Positions 33,428 to 43,177 are shown, counted from the stretch's first letter. The stretch: 57,774 nucleotides of DNA from Bacteroidota bacterium (GCA_023415275.1 JAEZLJ010000005.1:1-57774), one strand, 5' to 3'. Notes: generated by a model from the letters alone, not told the origin. Translations and numbers: made by a program.

Positions 33428-35668
33428 ATGAAAATTACCAGATCCAAAAGACTGTTTATTGTAGCCAACAGGCTACCCGTCACCATTACTATTCATGGTG
33501 AAGAAGCTGAGATATCACAATCATCAGGCGGATTGGTTACTGCCGTTAACAGCTATTTGCAACATTCAGGAGATGAATTTTCTGATTTCTTTTGGGTAGG
33601 TGTGCCTGGTTGTAATGGTGCTGTCTGGCAGGAAGTAGCACATAAGATCCAGCAATCAACTTTTACGTACGTGCCGGTTCATATTGCCAATACCGACTAT
33701 GAAAAATACTATAATGGCTTTTCAAATTCAGTGATCTGGCCTTTGTTCCACTACTTCCCCAGCTATGCTGAGTACCGTATGGACGAATACCCTCATTACA
33801 TGAAAGTGAATCAACAGTTTGCTGAAATACTTTATAGAAATTGTGCTGCCGGTGATACTATTTGGATCCATGATTATCATTTGTTGCCCCTGGCCCAGAT
33901 GATGAGAGAATTGATACCGGAAATTTCTATTGGCGTATTCTTACATATACCTTTTCCTTCTTTTGAGATTTTTCGCCTGCTGCCACGCAAATGGCAGCAA
34001 GGCATTATGAAAGGAATGCTGGGGGCAGACCTTATAGGGTTTCATACTATAGATTATGCTTCCCACTTTCTGCAAAGTATTCAAATGATACTGGGCGTAG
34101 ATAATGAACGCAATATCATCCGCTACAATGACCGGCTGATAAAAGTTGATGTTTTCCCTATTAGCATTGATTATGCCCACTTTAATAATGCATATAATGA
34201 TGAAAAAGTGGTGGCGCTTCGCAACGTATTGAAAGAACAGGAGAAGGAAAGAAAGATCATTTTTTCGGTAGATCGCCTCGATTATACAAAGGGGGTACAA
34301 AACAGGCTAAGGGCTTACGAATACTTTTTAAAAGAAAACCCTCAATATCATAATAAGGTCGTTTTTATTATTGTGGTAGTTCCTTCGCGTGACACCATTC
34401 CCAAATATGTGGAAAGGAAAAAGCTGATAGATGAAATGATCAGCCGCATCAATAGTCATATAGGAAATATTCACTGGCAGCCAGTGATATATCAATACAA
34501 CTCACTGGAGTTTCATGAAATGATGGCATTATATACCAGTTGTGATTTGGCTTTGATAACACCGCTGAGAGATGGAATGAACCTGGTTTCCAAAGAATTC
34601 GTGGCCAGCCGGAGAGATAAAAAAGGAGTGCTGATCATTAGTGAAATGGCTGGTGCGGCCAGGGAATTAACTGAAGCGCTCATGATCAACCCTAACGACA
34701 CGATGGAAATGGCTGAACAGATCAAGGTTGGACTGGAAATGGAGGAAAGCGAACAAAATGAAAGAATCACCTCGATGCAAAAAAGGCTGGAAAATTATGA
34801 CGTCCAAACATGGGCTTCAGACTTTATGCTGGGGCTAAATAATATAAAGCAGCACCAGCAAAGCTTCCAGGAGACATTTCTTGATGAATATTCAAAACGG
34901 AATTTACTGGATTCATACAGGCAAGCTAAAAAGAGATTGCTTTTTCTTGATTATGATGGCACGCTTGTATCATTCAATAATTCACCGGAAGACGCTGTCC
35001 CGGGGGCAGAATTGATTGACCTGCTTACGCAACTAGCCACCCATCCACAAAATGACCTTTTTATTATCAGTGGCAGAAGTAGTGCCTGGCTTGATAAGCA
35101 TTTCGGAACATTGCCCTTAAACCTAATAGCAGAGCATGGAGCCCGGTGCAAATGGAAAAATGGAATATGGACGACGGAAGTGCAAACACATAGCGAATGG
35201 AAAGAAAAAATTTTGACTATCATGGACCGGTTTGTTCGGCGCTGCCCGCATTCATTTATTGAAGAAAAAGAGTTTTCCGTGGTTTGGCATTATCGTACTG
35301 CACATGCAGACCAGGGAAAGTTTAGAGCAGCAGAACTAGTGTGTGAACTTACCGAATATATTCATAACAGGCATTTACAAGTGATACAAGGTGATAAAAT
35401 TATTGAGGTCAGGAATAATGGAATAGACAAAGGCACAGCCATAAAAAAAGTGCTTTCCAAAGACCATTACGATTTCATTTTTGCAGTTGGCGATGACAAA
35501 ACAGATGAAGACATGTTCAAGATGCTTATAGATAAGAGCAATTGCTTCACCATTAAGGTAGGTCCAAATGCCTCTTATGCACAGTATAATGTGATGAAAC
35601 CATACATGGTAATATCTTTATTACAGGCATTGAGTCATTATTCCAATTCTCCGGCGCTGCCCCAATAA
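33428..35668 (+). CDS. Bifunctional trehalose-6-phosphate synthase/phosphatase (OtsA-OtsB fusion)
   Basis: The protein has 746 residues. The GT20 synthase half (1 to about 480) shows RLFIVANRLPVTI, FFWVGVPG, IWIHDYHLLPLAQMM, GVFLHIPFPSFEIFRLLP, GFHTIDYASHF, SVDRLDYTKGV and RDGMNLVSKEFVASR. The HAD phosphatase half (about 500 to end) shows LFLDYDGTLVSF, IISGRSS and VGDDKTDEDMF. Together they convert UDP-glucose plus glucose-6-P to trehalose, a stress and osmotic protectant. The hexose-supply block at 1-8.6 kb could feed it. Confidence 0.96.
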   Translation: MKITRSKRLFIVANRLPVTITIHGEEAEISQSSGGLVTAVNSYLQHSGDEFSDFFWVGVPGCNGAVWQEVAHKIQQSTFTYVPVHIANTDYEKYYNGFSNSVIWPLFHYFPSYAEYRMDEYPHYMKVNQQFAEILYRNCAAGDTIWIHDYHLLPLAQMMRELIPEISIGVFLHIPFPSFEIFRLLPRKWQQGIMKGMLGADLIGFHTIDYASHFLQSIQMILGVDNERNIIRYNDRLIKVDVFPISIDYAHFNNAYNDEKVVALRNVLKEQEKERKIIFSVDRLDYTKGVQNRLRAYEYFLKENPQYHNKVVFIIVVVPSRDTIPKYVERKKLIDEMISRINSHIGNIHWQPVIYQYNSLEFHEMMALYTSCDLALITPLRDGMNLVSKEFVASRRDKKGVLIISEMAGAARELTEALMINPNDTMEMAEQIKVGLEMEESEQNERITSMQKRLENYDVQTWASDFMLGLNNIKQHQQSFQETFLDEYSKRNLLDSYRQAKKRLLFLDYDGTLVSFNNSPEDAVPGAELIDLLTQLATHPQNDLFIISGRSSAWLDKHFGTLPLNLIAEHGARCKWKNGIWTTEVQTHSEWKEKILTIMDRFVRRCPHSFIEEKEFSVVWHYRTAHADQGKFRAAELVCELTEYIHNRHLQVIQGDKIIEVRNNGIDKGTAIKKVLSKDHYDFIFAVGDDKTDEDMFKMLIDKSNCFTIKVGPNASYAQYNVMKPYMVISLLQALSHYSNSPALPQ

Positions 35669-35677
35669 TGATAGGCG

Positions 35678-37075
35678 TCAGGATTGAAAAGAATTCAGGG
35701 AATGGGCGCTGGGGAGGATGATTGTAAAAATCGTTTCAACATTCTCTTCAGACTGCACCTTGATTTCCCCTTTGTGCAATTTTATAATGCGATTGGCAAG
35801 TGAAAGTCCTAAGCCGAATCCCCGGGTGGATTTGTTACTCTCCACGCGGTAGAATGGATCAAATATGATCGACAACTCTTCATTAGGAATACCTTTTCCA
35901 TTATTTCTGACAGTTATAATTAAACTATCCTCCCCTGTTGCCAGGTTTACATTTGCCTTTTTATCCGTAGAATATTTACAAGCATTTAATACAATATTCT
36001 TTATTGCTGTAAGGAGTAATGCTTCATTGCCGAATACAAATAATTTGTCCTCATCTTCCGGCAGGTCATTGAACTGGAGCAACACTGTATAGTTTTGATC
36101 AATTTTGCTGATCTCAGCCGGGAGATCGAGTATGACTTCATCAATCCTTACCAGGTTGATCTCTAAACCTCCCGAGTTGCCCGATGCTTTGGCGAATTCC
36201 AGCAAGGTTTGAGTCAATTTGATCATTTGTTGAACATCCTGGTAAGTTGATTCAATGACCTGGTGGTATTCCTTTGGCGATCTTTCTCTTTGCAATGCCA
36301 CTTCGAGCTGGCTGGAGATAGAAGTCAGTGGCGTTGACAACTCGTGTGAGGCATTAGAAATAAAGCGCCTCTGCAAATCAAAACTATCCTGCAGGCGATT
36401 TAAAAGCTGGTTTATGGTCAAGGTCAATTGTTGCCATTCATCTTGTGCTTCACCTTGCTGTAAACGTCTGGTAAGATTTTGAGCGGAAATTTCAGCTATA
36501 TCCTTATTGATCTGCTTAATGGGACGTAAAAGTCTTCCTGAAAAGACATAGCCTGTTACCAATATAATTATGTTTCCAACCAGGAAACTCAATAACAAAA
36601 TACGCAACAGGCTTTGCAGGTTTGCCTTTCCTTCCGCGTCTTCTCCAGCGGTTATGACAACAATATGGTCGTTGTCATGATTATAATAATATGCAACCCC
36701 TTCCCTTTCATTCTTTACAAAATAATAGCTTCCATGCTTTCTGGCTTTGTCAAGTACGTCAGTGTTAAAGAATAATTGGTCTTCCGGCTTTTCCGCATAG
36801 TTGTAAATCTGAACATTGTTCTCATTATAAGCTTTCACCACTTTATTTTTCAAAGAAAGCGTGGTAGAAGAATCAATTCTTTTCACAAGACTTTCGTCAA
36901 ATATTTCCCTCTGACTTAAAAGTCTTGCCGTAGTAACAGCCCGGTTGGCCAGGCGGGAGATAATAGTATCAATTCTGAGTTGATAGGAAAAATAATATAC
37001 ACTGGCACATACAATGCTTAGTATAAAAAATGCCAGCATGGAAAACAGTAGTGTGATACGGGAACGTACAGGCAT
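35678..37075 (-). CDS. Sensor histidine kinase (HAMP, class I)
   Basis: The protein has 465 residues. Membrane helix 1 is at about 9-30, a periplasmic sensor of about 130 residues follows, and helix 2 is at about 157-178. HAMP follows, then the dimerisation box FISNASHELSTPL with phospho-His244, and the ATPase boxes KNIVLNACKYS (N), VRNNGKGIP (G1) and RGFGLGLSLANRI (G2). It starts 2 bases after the stop of the response regulator gene (TGATCATG), so it forms one operon with it. Its signal is unknown. It converges on otsAB. Confidence 0.94.
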   Translation of the reverse strand: MPVRSRITLLFSMLAFFILSIVCASVYYFSYQLRIDTIISRLANRAVTTARLLSQREIFDESLVKRIDSSTTLSLKNKVVKAYNENNVQIYNYAEKPEDQLFFNTDVLDKARKHGSYYFVKNEREGVAYYYNHDNDHIVVITAGEDAEGKANLQSLLRILLLSFLVGNIIILVTGYVFSGRLLRPIKQINKDIAEISAQNLTRRLQQGEAQDEWQQLTLTINQLLNRLQDSFDLQRRFISNASHELSTPLTSISSQLEVALQRERSPKEYHQVIESTYQDVQQMIKLTQTLLEFAKASGNSGGLEINLVRIDEVILDLPAEISKIDQNYTVLLQFNDLPEDEDKLFVFGNEALLLTAIKNIVLNACKYSTDKKANVNLATGEDSLIITVRNNGKGIPNEELSIIFDPFYRVESNKSTRGFGLGLSLANRIIKLHKGEIKVQSEENVETIFTIILPSAHSLNSFQS

Positions 37076-37077
37076 GA

Positions 37078-37770
37078 TCAGCCATTTTCTTTTAAGATAT
37101 AACCCATTCCCACCTGCGTTTGTATCAGTTTTTGTTCAAACCTTTTATCGATCTTATTTCGGACATAATTAATGTACACATCAATTACATTTGTGTTGGT
37201 ATCAAAATCGATATCCCAAACATTGATGGCGATATCAGCTCTTGAAACTACACGATTTTTATTTCGGATCAAATATTCCAGTAATTGAAACTCTTTGGCA
37301 GTAAGGTTGATCACTTCACCATTTCTTTTTACTTCCTTACTATCCAGGTTCATTTCCAGGTCGGCAGCATGCAAAACATTCCCTACGGGCAGGTGTTGAT
37401 CCATGGTACGCTTTAATAAAACCCTGATCTTCATTAATAACTCTTTGAATTCAAAGGGTTTTATAATGTAATCGTCTGCCCCTGCATCATACCCTTCAAT
37501 CTTATCCTGGAGGGCACTCAATGCAGTTAACATGATAATAGGAATTTGTGGACTTTTTGAGCGTATGATCTTGCAAAGCTGGTACCCGTTTAATCCTGGC
37601 AGGTTAATATCCAATATAACCAGGTTGAATTCATGTTGTTCGAAAAGCCGTAATCCTATCTGCCCATCGTAAGCCACTTCCACATAATAGCCGTTTTCAC
37701 TCAAGCCTAGCTTCAAAGTATCAGCAATTTTTTGCTCGTCTTCTACTATTAATATTTTTCTTTCATCCAT
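37078..37770 (-). CDS. OmpR/PhoB-family response regulator
   Basis: The protein has 230 residues. The receiver has the acidic pair DE at 11-12, phospho-Asp54 in VILDINLPG and Lys in YIIKPFEF. The C-terminal winged helix (VINLTAKEFQLLEYLIRNKNRVVSRADI, VIDVYINYVRNKID) binds DNA. It is the partner of the kinase directly downstream. Target genes are not evident; the universal stress and TPR genes lie divergently upstream. Confidence 0.95.
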   Translation of the reverse strand: MDERKILIVEDEQKIADTLKLGLSENGYYVEVAYDGQIGLRLFEQHEFNLVILDINLPGLNGYQLCKIIRSKSPQIPIIMLTALSALQDKIEGYDAGADDYIIKPFEFKELLMKIRVLLKRTMDQHLPVGNVLHAADLEMNLDSKEVKRNGEVINLTAKEFQLLEYLIRNKNRVVSRADIAINVWDIDFDTNTNVIDVYINYVRNKIDKRFEQKLIQTQVGMGYILKENG

Positions 37771-37890
37771 CTGATAATGGCAAATTAATGAATAAGATTC
37801 ACAGGGTTTCAGCTTCTAATAGCATTTTAATCCGGGATTAATTCAGCATTAATACGGCAAACCTAGATTTACCCAAGTTAACAGTTTATT

Positions 37891-38736
37891 ATGTGCCAGT
37901 CGTTCAAAACCATATTATTACCGGTTGATTTTTCAATAAATACGGAGGTTGCCGTGAATAAAGCCATGGAAATAACAGAAAGACAATCAGGGCATATTCA
38001 TCTTATGCATGTATATCCACAAATAAACTCAAACTTAATTCCACTAACCAGGAGAAATCATAACTACGAATCTGTACGGTCAGCCGAACAAAAATTGTTA
38101 GAATGGAAATTGTTCATTGAAGGCTCCACCCCCTCCTTTAAAGTTACCTGTAGCCTGGAACGACATTCTTCGATACAAAGATGTATTGAACAACAAGCCA
38201 TACAACTACAGGCAGACCTGGTAATAATAGGTAAGAATTCTAATCACTTTTGGCTACCGTTTTTGAATACCGTGCTTCCCAATGAGCTATGCGAGGTAAC
38301 CGGAAGTGCGGTTTTGACTGTTAAACCTGGTTCTTTAAATAATAAGATAAAAACCCTTGTTGTTCCAATAACTACGGAAGTGCCCCGGTACAAGATGGAT
38401 GCCATTACTGCTCTATCCAAAAAAACAAGTTTAAAGGTGTACCTCGTTACCTTTTCAAATGAACAGAATATACCAGCTGATTTTTCTGCCAGTGCATTAT
38501 TAAAAGTTTATCAATGGCTTAAAGAATCAATTCACTGCCAGGTAGAATATTCAGTTTTACATGGAAATAATAAAGCCAAAGCATTAATGCTATTTGCTGA
38601 AAAAATAAATGCAGATGTATTATTGCTTGATACCTCATCCGAGACTAAAGTGGGATGGATGAACAGGCATATTTCCGATATACTGGAACCCGGGTCCAGG
38701 GTGCAGGTGCTCGCACTTAATCGAACCAATTATTAA
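37891..38736 (+). CDS. Universal stress protein with two Usp domains
   Basis: This 281-residue cytoplasmic protein starts with KTILLPVDFSINTEVAVNKAMEIT and HLMHVYPQ, the standard Usp beginning; LQADLVIIGKNS marks the end of domain 1. The second half (KTLVVPITTEVPRYKMDAI to INADVLLLDTSSE) repeats the fold with weaker conservation. The ATP-binding G-x2-G-x9-G-S/T is not clear in either half, so nucleotide binding is uncertain. It precedes the TPR gene by 18 bases. Confidence 0.87.
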   Translation: MCQSFKTILLPVDFSINTEVAVNKAMEITERQSGHIHLMHVYPQINSNLIPLTRRNHNYESVRSAEQKLLEWKLFIEGSTPSFKVTCSLERHSSIQRCIEQQAIQLQADLVIIGKNSNHFWLPFLNTVLPNELCEVTGSAVLTVKPGSLNNKIKTLVVPITTEVPRYKMDAITALSKKTSLKVYLVTFSNEQNIPADFSASALLKVYQWLKESIHCQVEYSVLHGNNKAKALMLFAEKINADVLLLDTSSETKVGWMNRHISDILEPGSRVQVLALNRTNY

Positions 38737-38754
38737 TCACATAAAATTCAGCAC

Positions 38755-40377
38755 ATGAAGAAATTATTTTTATTATTCAGTCCAATTATCCTGGGGAATT
38801 TGGCTCTAAATGCCCAATCCCTGGAAACTGCCAACCAATTATTGTATCATGAACGGTATAATAGTGCGGAAAATGAATTTCATGCCTTTTTAAACCAGCA
38901 ACCTGCTAAACCTGAAGCATGGCTCGGTCTAACCAGATCGTACCTGGCTGAAGATAAGGTTGACAAAGCCTATGATACACTTTTGAAAGCTCCTGCAGGT
39001 GTTAAAGAAGAACCATTGTACCAGGTAGCATTGGGATCAGCCTTGCTTTTCCAGGATAAAATGAATGAGTCGGCGCAGCTGTTTAATGAAGCCTTGAAGG
39101 AAACTAAAGAAAAAGATGAAACGGTTCTTGGTTCAATTGCTCAATCCTATATTGATTATAAAAATGGCGACGCCAATTATGCTATTTCATTATTAACGAA
39201 GGCTATTAAAAAAGACAAACATAACCCTGCATGGAAAGTGCTGTTGGGAGATGCCTATCGCAAATTGAATAATGGTACGGAAGCCTATAAAGCGTACAAA
39301 GAAGCATTGGAGGAAGACCAAAATTATGCAGCGGCAGATTATAAGATTGGTGAAATATTCCTTACCCAAAAGAATGCAGACCTATACCTTGAATACTTTA
39401 ATAAAGCATTGGCTGCAGACCCCGATTACGCGCCGGCCTTATACCAATTATACGTTTACAATTTCTACCATGATGTTCCGAAAGCATTCCAGCTGTATAA
39501 CCAGTACCTGGCAAAATCGGACCCATCCATCAGAACACAATATGACCTGACGGATCTTCTGTACCTGAATAAAGAATACAATAAAGCAATTCAAAATGCC
39601 AATGCATTGATGGCAAGCCAGGGAGACAAGTTGGAACCAAGAATTTATAAGCTATTAGCCTATAGTTATGTAGAGACCAGGGATTCCAGCAAAGCCTTAC
39701 ATTATATCAAAGAGTATTTTGATAAAGAAGAAGATAGCAACCTGGTTGCTAAAGATTTTGAGTTGATTGCAGGATTATATAGCAATATGGCAGACAAAAA
39801 AGATTCGGCCCTGGTATTCCTAGAAAAAGCTGCTGGCCTTCAAAAAGATTCCGCTGCTCTATTCAACTATTATAAGAAGCTGGCCACAACGGCTAAGGCA
39901 AACAAGGATTATGTTTCAGAGGCCAAATGGATGGGTAAATTTTATACAGGCAATGAAAAAGCAACCAATGTAGACTTATTTAATTGGGGATTGGCCAATT
40001 ACCTGGCGCAAGACTTTTCTATGGCTGATTCTGTATTCGGAATGTATGTAGCCAAATATCCTGAACAAAGCTTTGGCTACTATTGGCAGGCACGCAGCAA
40101 TGCTTCGCTGGATAAGGAAATGAAGGATGGATTAGCGATACCAGTTTATAAAAAGCTTATAGAAGTTTTGCAGGGAGATACCACCAACACCAATTATAAA
40201 AAATGGATGGTGGAAGCATTAGCTTACCTCGCAGCCTATGAAGCTAATACTCAGAAGAATTATGATGAGGCAGTGGATTATTTTGAAAAAGTATTGGAGG
40301 TGGACCCTGATAATGCTGATGCAAAAAGATATATAGCCATATTGGAAAAAAACACTTCAACTGAGGGTAGTAAGTAA
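38755..40377 (+). CDS. Exported tetratricopeptide-repeat protein
   Basis: This 540-residue protein has a signal peptide (MKKLFLLFSPIILGNLALNA-Q) and then many TPR-like helical pairs, for example AWKVLLGDAYRKLNNGTEAYKAYKEALEEDQNYAAADYKIGEI-type repeats through to the C-terminus (YDEAVDYFEKVLEVDPDNADAKRYIAIL). It is likely a periplasmic or outer-membrane-associated scaffold. It lies 18 bases after the Usp gene and is closed by a strong terminator. Specific role unknown. Confidence 0.88.
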   Translation: MKKLFLLFSPIILGNLALNAQSLETANQLLYHERYNSAENEFHAFLNQQPAKPEAWLGLTRSYLAEDKVDKAYDTLLKAPAGVKEEPLYQVALGSALLFQDKMNESAQLFNEALKETKEKDETVLGSIAQSYIDYKNGDANYAISLLTKAIKKDKHNPAWKVLLGDAYRKLNNGTEAYKAYKEALEEDQNYAAADYKIGEIFLTQKNADLYLEYFNKALAADPDYAPALYQLYVYNFYHDVPKAFQLYNQYLAKSDPSIRTQYDLTDLLYLNKEYNKAIQNANALMASQGDKLEPRIYKLLAYSYVETRDSSKALHYIKEYFDKEEDSNLVAKDFELIAGLYSNMADKKDSALVFLEKAAGLQKDSAALFNYYKKLATTAKANKDYVSEAKWMGKFYTGNEKATNVDLFNWGLANYLAQDFSMADSVFGMYVAKYPEQSFGYYWQARSNASLDKEMKDGLAIPVYKKLIEVLQGDTTNTNYKKWMVEALAYLAAYEANTQKNYDEAVDYFEKVLEVDPDNADAKRYIAILEKNTSTEGSK

Positions 40378-40418
40378 AAAGGGAAGATTTGTGTTTTTTT
40401 ATGTGTACTGGTTGGTTT

Positions 40419-40446
40419 GCCCCGCGTTTTAATGCGGGGCATTTTT
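40419..40446 (+). terminator. Rho-independent terminator of the Usp-TPR operon
   Basis: GCCCCGC (40419-40425) pairs with GCGGGGC (40434-40440) across 8 bases, followed by A and five T. It lies 42 bases after the TPR stop. Confidence 0.9.
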
Positions 40447-40627
40447 AATTCACTGGAATAATATAATATTAAGTTATATATGTAACTGTTTCAGATAGTA
40501 AGAAATACTTCAAAAGTAAATTCTAATAAAGTTCTAATCCTGATCTTATGTGTTATTAATTCTTTTTATTCATTTTTGACAAGACACTTATCTCATAAGT
40601 AGTTCTTTTTGGTGATAATTAATGGAC
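40447..40627. other. AT-rich intergenic DNA between two plus-strand terminators
   Basis: No open frame of note is seen. The next element is a second plus-strand terminator with no gene ahead of it, so a short untranslated transcript may start here. A CATTTTTG near 40574 is one mismatch from the -7 consensus. No RNA family is recognised. Confidence 0.35.
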
Positions 40628-40655
40628 GGGCTTTGTTTTAACAAGGCCCTTTTTT
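40628..40655 (+). terminator. Orphan plus-strand terminator-like hairpin
   Basis: GGGCTTTG (40628-40635) pairs with CAAGGCCC (40642-40649), with one G-T pair, across a 6-base loop, followed by six T. No plus-strand gene ends between it and the previous terminator. Confidence 0.65.
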
Positions 40656-40676
40656 ATTGTTTGGCCGTTTATAGTA

Positions 40677-40710
40677 ATAAAAAAAACGCAATGTAAACTA
40701 TACATTGCGT
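40677..40710 (-). terminator. Rho-independent terminator of the YceI gene
   Basis: On the minus strand ACGCAATGTA (40710-40701) pairs with TACATTGCGT (40695-40686) across 5 bases, followed by a run of T. It lies 28 bases after the yceI-like stop. Confidence 0.85.
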
Positions 40711-40737
40711 AAGATCCTTAATACTAAAAAGATAGTC

Positions 40738-41268
40738 TTACCCTTGCTTGATCAACTGAACTTCTGCTAAAATCCTGATTTCATCACTTACCACCACGCT
40801 TCCGGCTTCAGTAACAGCGCTCCATGTTAAGCCAAATTCTTTTCTGCTGATCTTACCATTAACTGTGAAACCAGCTTTTGTTTGACCATATGGGTCTACC
40901 ACAGTACCTCCATATTCCACATTCAAGGTAATAGGTTTGGTAGTTCCTCTTATCGTTAAATCCCCGGTCAAATTAGCATGATCACCGGCAGCATTAAATT
41001 TTTTCCCTACGAATTTAATTTCCTTATGATTTTCACTATCAAAGAAATCTGCAGATTTCAGGTGCGTATCTCTTTGGTCATTATTGGTATCTATTGAATC
41101 TATTTCTGCCGTAAACTCTATTTTGCTGGCAGAAGAAAAATCTTCACTCTGGGTTTCTACTTCCAAATCAAATTTTCTAAAGTATCCAGTCACTGTAGTG
41201 ATCATCAGGTGTTTAACTTTGAATTGAATCTCCGAGTGTGCTGGATCGATCTTCCATGTAATTGCCAT
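40738..41268 (-). CDS. YceI-family lipocalin-like protein
   Basis: This 176-residue protein starts WKIDPAHSEIQFKVKHLMITTVTGYF, the classic YceI opening, and continues through DTNNDQRDTHLKSADFFDSENHKEIKF and LTIRGTTKPITLNVEYGG. The YceI barrel binds isoprenoid chains in known structures. There is no signal peptide, so it is probably cytoplasmic, unlike E. coli YceI. It has its own terminator and about 330 bases of upstream region. Confidence 0.93.
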   Translation of the reverse strand: MAITWKIDPAHSEIQFKVKHLMITTVTGYFRKFDLEVETQSEDFSSASKIEFTAEIDSIDTNNDQRDTHLKSADFFDSENHKEIKFVGKKFNAAGDHANLTGDLTIRGTTKPITLNVEYGGTVVDPYGQTKAGFTVNGKISRKEFGLTWSAVTEAGSVVVSDEIRILAEVQLIKQG

Positions 41269-41596
41269 AACTGTTATTTTAAACTGTGATATAAAATTAA
41301 TTTACTACAAAAATGTATCCCGATTTACAAAAAGCTTTCCTGGGCATTTCCTATTGACCAGTTCGCAATACTCACTTTCTGATTTTTATATATAACCGGG
41401 AAAATAAAAACTTACATTATTGTTGATACGTCCTGTCGTATTGTTATTTACAGGACAAAGCTATCATAGGTTTTTGCCTTTGCCATTGAGGTAGGGCAAG
41501 AAATGTTATTGATATATATCAAGTAAAATGGTGGTTAAATTAAATACATGCCAAGGTAGTTAGATGTCTCTTGTTCTGTTTCAATGTTCCATTTGC
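41269..41596. other. Intergenic region upstream of the YceI gene
   Basis: This is 328 bases without a credible gene. An inverted repeat GTCCTGT (41430-41436) / ACAGGAC (41450-41456) with a 13-base gap is the only structured element I see. It lies about 165 bases upstream of the YceI start and may be regulatory, but support is weak. Confidence 0.4.
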
Positions 41597-42178
41597 CTAC
41601 TTTTTTAACGTCATCTGCTTCCTTATCCTGCTTAAAGTTTCCGGAGTGATACCCAGGTAACTTGCCATCATATGTTGAGGTACTCTTTGCGGAATGGTGG
41701 GACAAGACGTGATCAGTTCCAGGTATTTTTCTTCGGCAGTATGACTTAAAGAACTCATTAACCTTCGTTGGGTTGCAATAAGATTGTTTTGAAGCAGTAT
41801 CCGGAAATACTTTTCCATTTTAGGTACCTGCTCCATTAACTGATCCTCAGCGTTTTTGGATAGTAACATGAGCTCACAATCTTCCAGGGCATCAATGTTA
41901 TAAATTGATGGCTCGCCCGTTAAAAAACTATATTGGTCGGCTATCCACCACCCTTCAAAAGCAAACTGCACCACATGCTCACTCCCTTTTTCATCAATAG
42001 CGTACATACGAAGCATTCCTTTTTCCACAAATGCAATAGACTTACAGGGGTCACCTTCCTGCAAGAGATATTGTTTTTTCCTTAGTTTTTTAGGCGCAAA
42101 AAAGGTTTTACTCAGTTCTTTTTCTTCCTTCGATAGATGGACTTTCTCATCAAACTTCTGAAATAACAATTCAAACAT
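41597..42178 (-). CDS. Crp/Fnr-family transcriptional regulator
   Basis: This 193-residue protein has an N-terminal cyclic-nucleotide-binding-type barrel (YLLQEGDPCKSIAFVEKGMLRMYAIDEKGSEHVVQFAFEGWW) without the PGE-(x)-RS phosphate motif of true cAMP binders. The C-terminal helix-turn-helix is VPQHMMASYLGITPETLSRIRKQM. Such short members are common in Bacteroidota, often with unknown ligands. It has an exact -7 element 17 bases upstream of the ATG and is divergent from the LiaF-like operon. Confidence 0.92.
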   Translation of the reverse strand: MFELLFQKFDEKVHLSKEEKELSKTFFAPKKLRKKQYLLQEGDPCKSIAFVEKGMLRMYAIDEKGSEHVVQFAFEGWWIADQYSFLTGEPSIYNIDALEDCELMLLSKNAEDQLMEQVPKMEKYFRILLQNNLIATQRRLMSSLSHTAEEKYLELITSCPTIPQRVPQHMMASYLGITPETLSRIRKQMTLKK

Positions 42179-42194
42179 AAGCTGTGTCTTGAGG

Positions 42195-42202
42195 CAAAAA
42201 TA
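42195..42202 (-). promoter_or_regulatory. -7 element for the Crp/Fnr-type gene
   Basis: TATTTTTG on the minus strand fits TAnnTTTG and lies 17 bases upstream of the ATG. A TTTG is present further upstream, but at about 25 bases instead of the usual 19-21. Confidence 0.3.
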
Positions 42203-42349
42203 ATAGACTTGTCTAACTCAGGAGCAGCAAAGTCTTTATGAATATTGACCGAAATTTTCCCCCCTTTTACCGGTTATTGGCCATTATATCACCTTTTAAT
42301 ACTTGCTACAGCTATCATGGCTCATTTATTTTGTTTAAAATTTTTGAAT

Positions 42350-43150
42350 ATGAACGATGAATTTAGATCAGAGATTGAAAGCAAATGGGGTAAAAGAAGA
42401 AGTGAGAACAGAATACTTGCCGGTTTAATGCTATTAATTGTAGGGGGCTTATTGCTGTTGAATACTTTGCACCTGGTAATATTTCCATCCTGGTTTTTTA
42501 CCTGGCCTATGCTATTAATAACTCTGGGATTGTTTTCAGGTATCCGTCATCATTTTAAAGGGGGCTTCTGGATCCTACTTATATTGTTTGGTATATTTTC
42601 CCTTGCAGACAATATCAACCCCTCATTGAATCTAGACCGTTTTATTGCACCTTTTATTATAATAGCTATAGGGCTATTATTTATTTTAAGACCTAAAAGA
42701 AGTCATTGGCGCAGATGGAAATATGAGCATAGGGCAAACTGGGATCAGTCACGTGCCATAGATGAAAACTTTTCTCAGGATAATAATAAGGAATCAAATT
42801 TTGCAGACCGCCGTGATTTTATAGACATTACTGCTGTTTTTGGAGGGGTTAAGAAGAATATTCTAAGCAAAAACTTTAAAGGAGGTGATATTGTCAGTTT
42901 TATGGGTGGTTCTGAAATCAACCTGTCCCAGGCCGATATTAATGGCAGAGTAGTAATTGATACCACAAATATTTTTGGGGGGACAAAGCTTATTGTTCCA
43001 TCTTCATGGGATGTGCAAAGTGATGTTACAGCCATTTTTGGGGGAGTAGAGGACAAACGTCAGATAATCGGAACTAATATAGATCCGAATAAGGTTTTGG
43101 TACTGGATGGTACCTGCATGTTCGGAGGAATTGAAATCAGAAGCTTCTAG
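42350..43150 (+). CDS. LiaF-like membrane protein (DUF5668 helices plus LiaF-type beta domain)
   Basis: The protein has 266 residues from ATG at 42350; the frame is open to a TTG at 42245, but those codons add an unlikely extra segment. Four hydrophobic helices (ILAGLMLLIVGGLLLLNTL, FFTWPMLLITLGLFSG, WILLILFGIFSLAD, FIAPFIIIAIGLLFIL) are followed by a charged linker and a C-terminal beta-helix-like repeat (DITAVFGGVKKNILS, VSFMGGSEINLS, TNIFGGTKLIVP, TAIFGGVEDKR). LiaF proteins repress cell-envelope-stress sensors. Its position ahead of a LytS/LytTR pair supports a sensor-control role. Confidence 0.82.
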   Translation: MNDEFRSEIESKWGKRRSENRILAGLMLLIVGGLLLLNTLHLVIFPSWFFTWPMLLITLGLFSGIRHHFKGGFWILLILFGIFSLADNINPSLNLDRFIAPFIIIAIGLLFILRPKRSHWRRWKYEHRANWDQSRAIDENFSQDNNKESNFADRRDFIDITAVFGGVKKNILSKNFKGGDIVSFMGGSEINLSQADINGRVVIDTTNIFGGTKLIVPSSWDVQSDVTAIFGGVEDKRQIIGTNIDPNKVLVLDGTCMFGGIEIRSF

Positions 43151-43177
43151 CGGTCATCGCTTTAAATTTTATAGTTT

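Noticed and set aside
41430..41456. GTCCTGT/ACAGGAC inverted repeat as a firm operator
   Set aside because: Seven-base arms 13 bases apart can occur by chance, and it lies far upstream of the YceI start. Kept only as a note in the gap entry.
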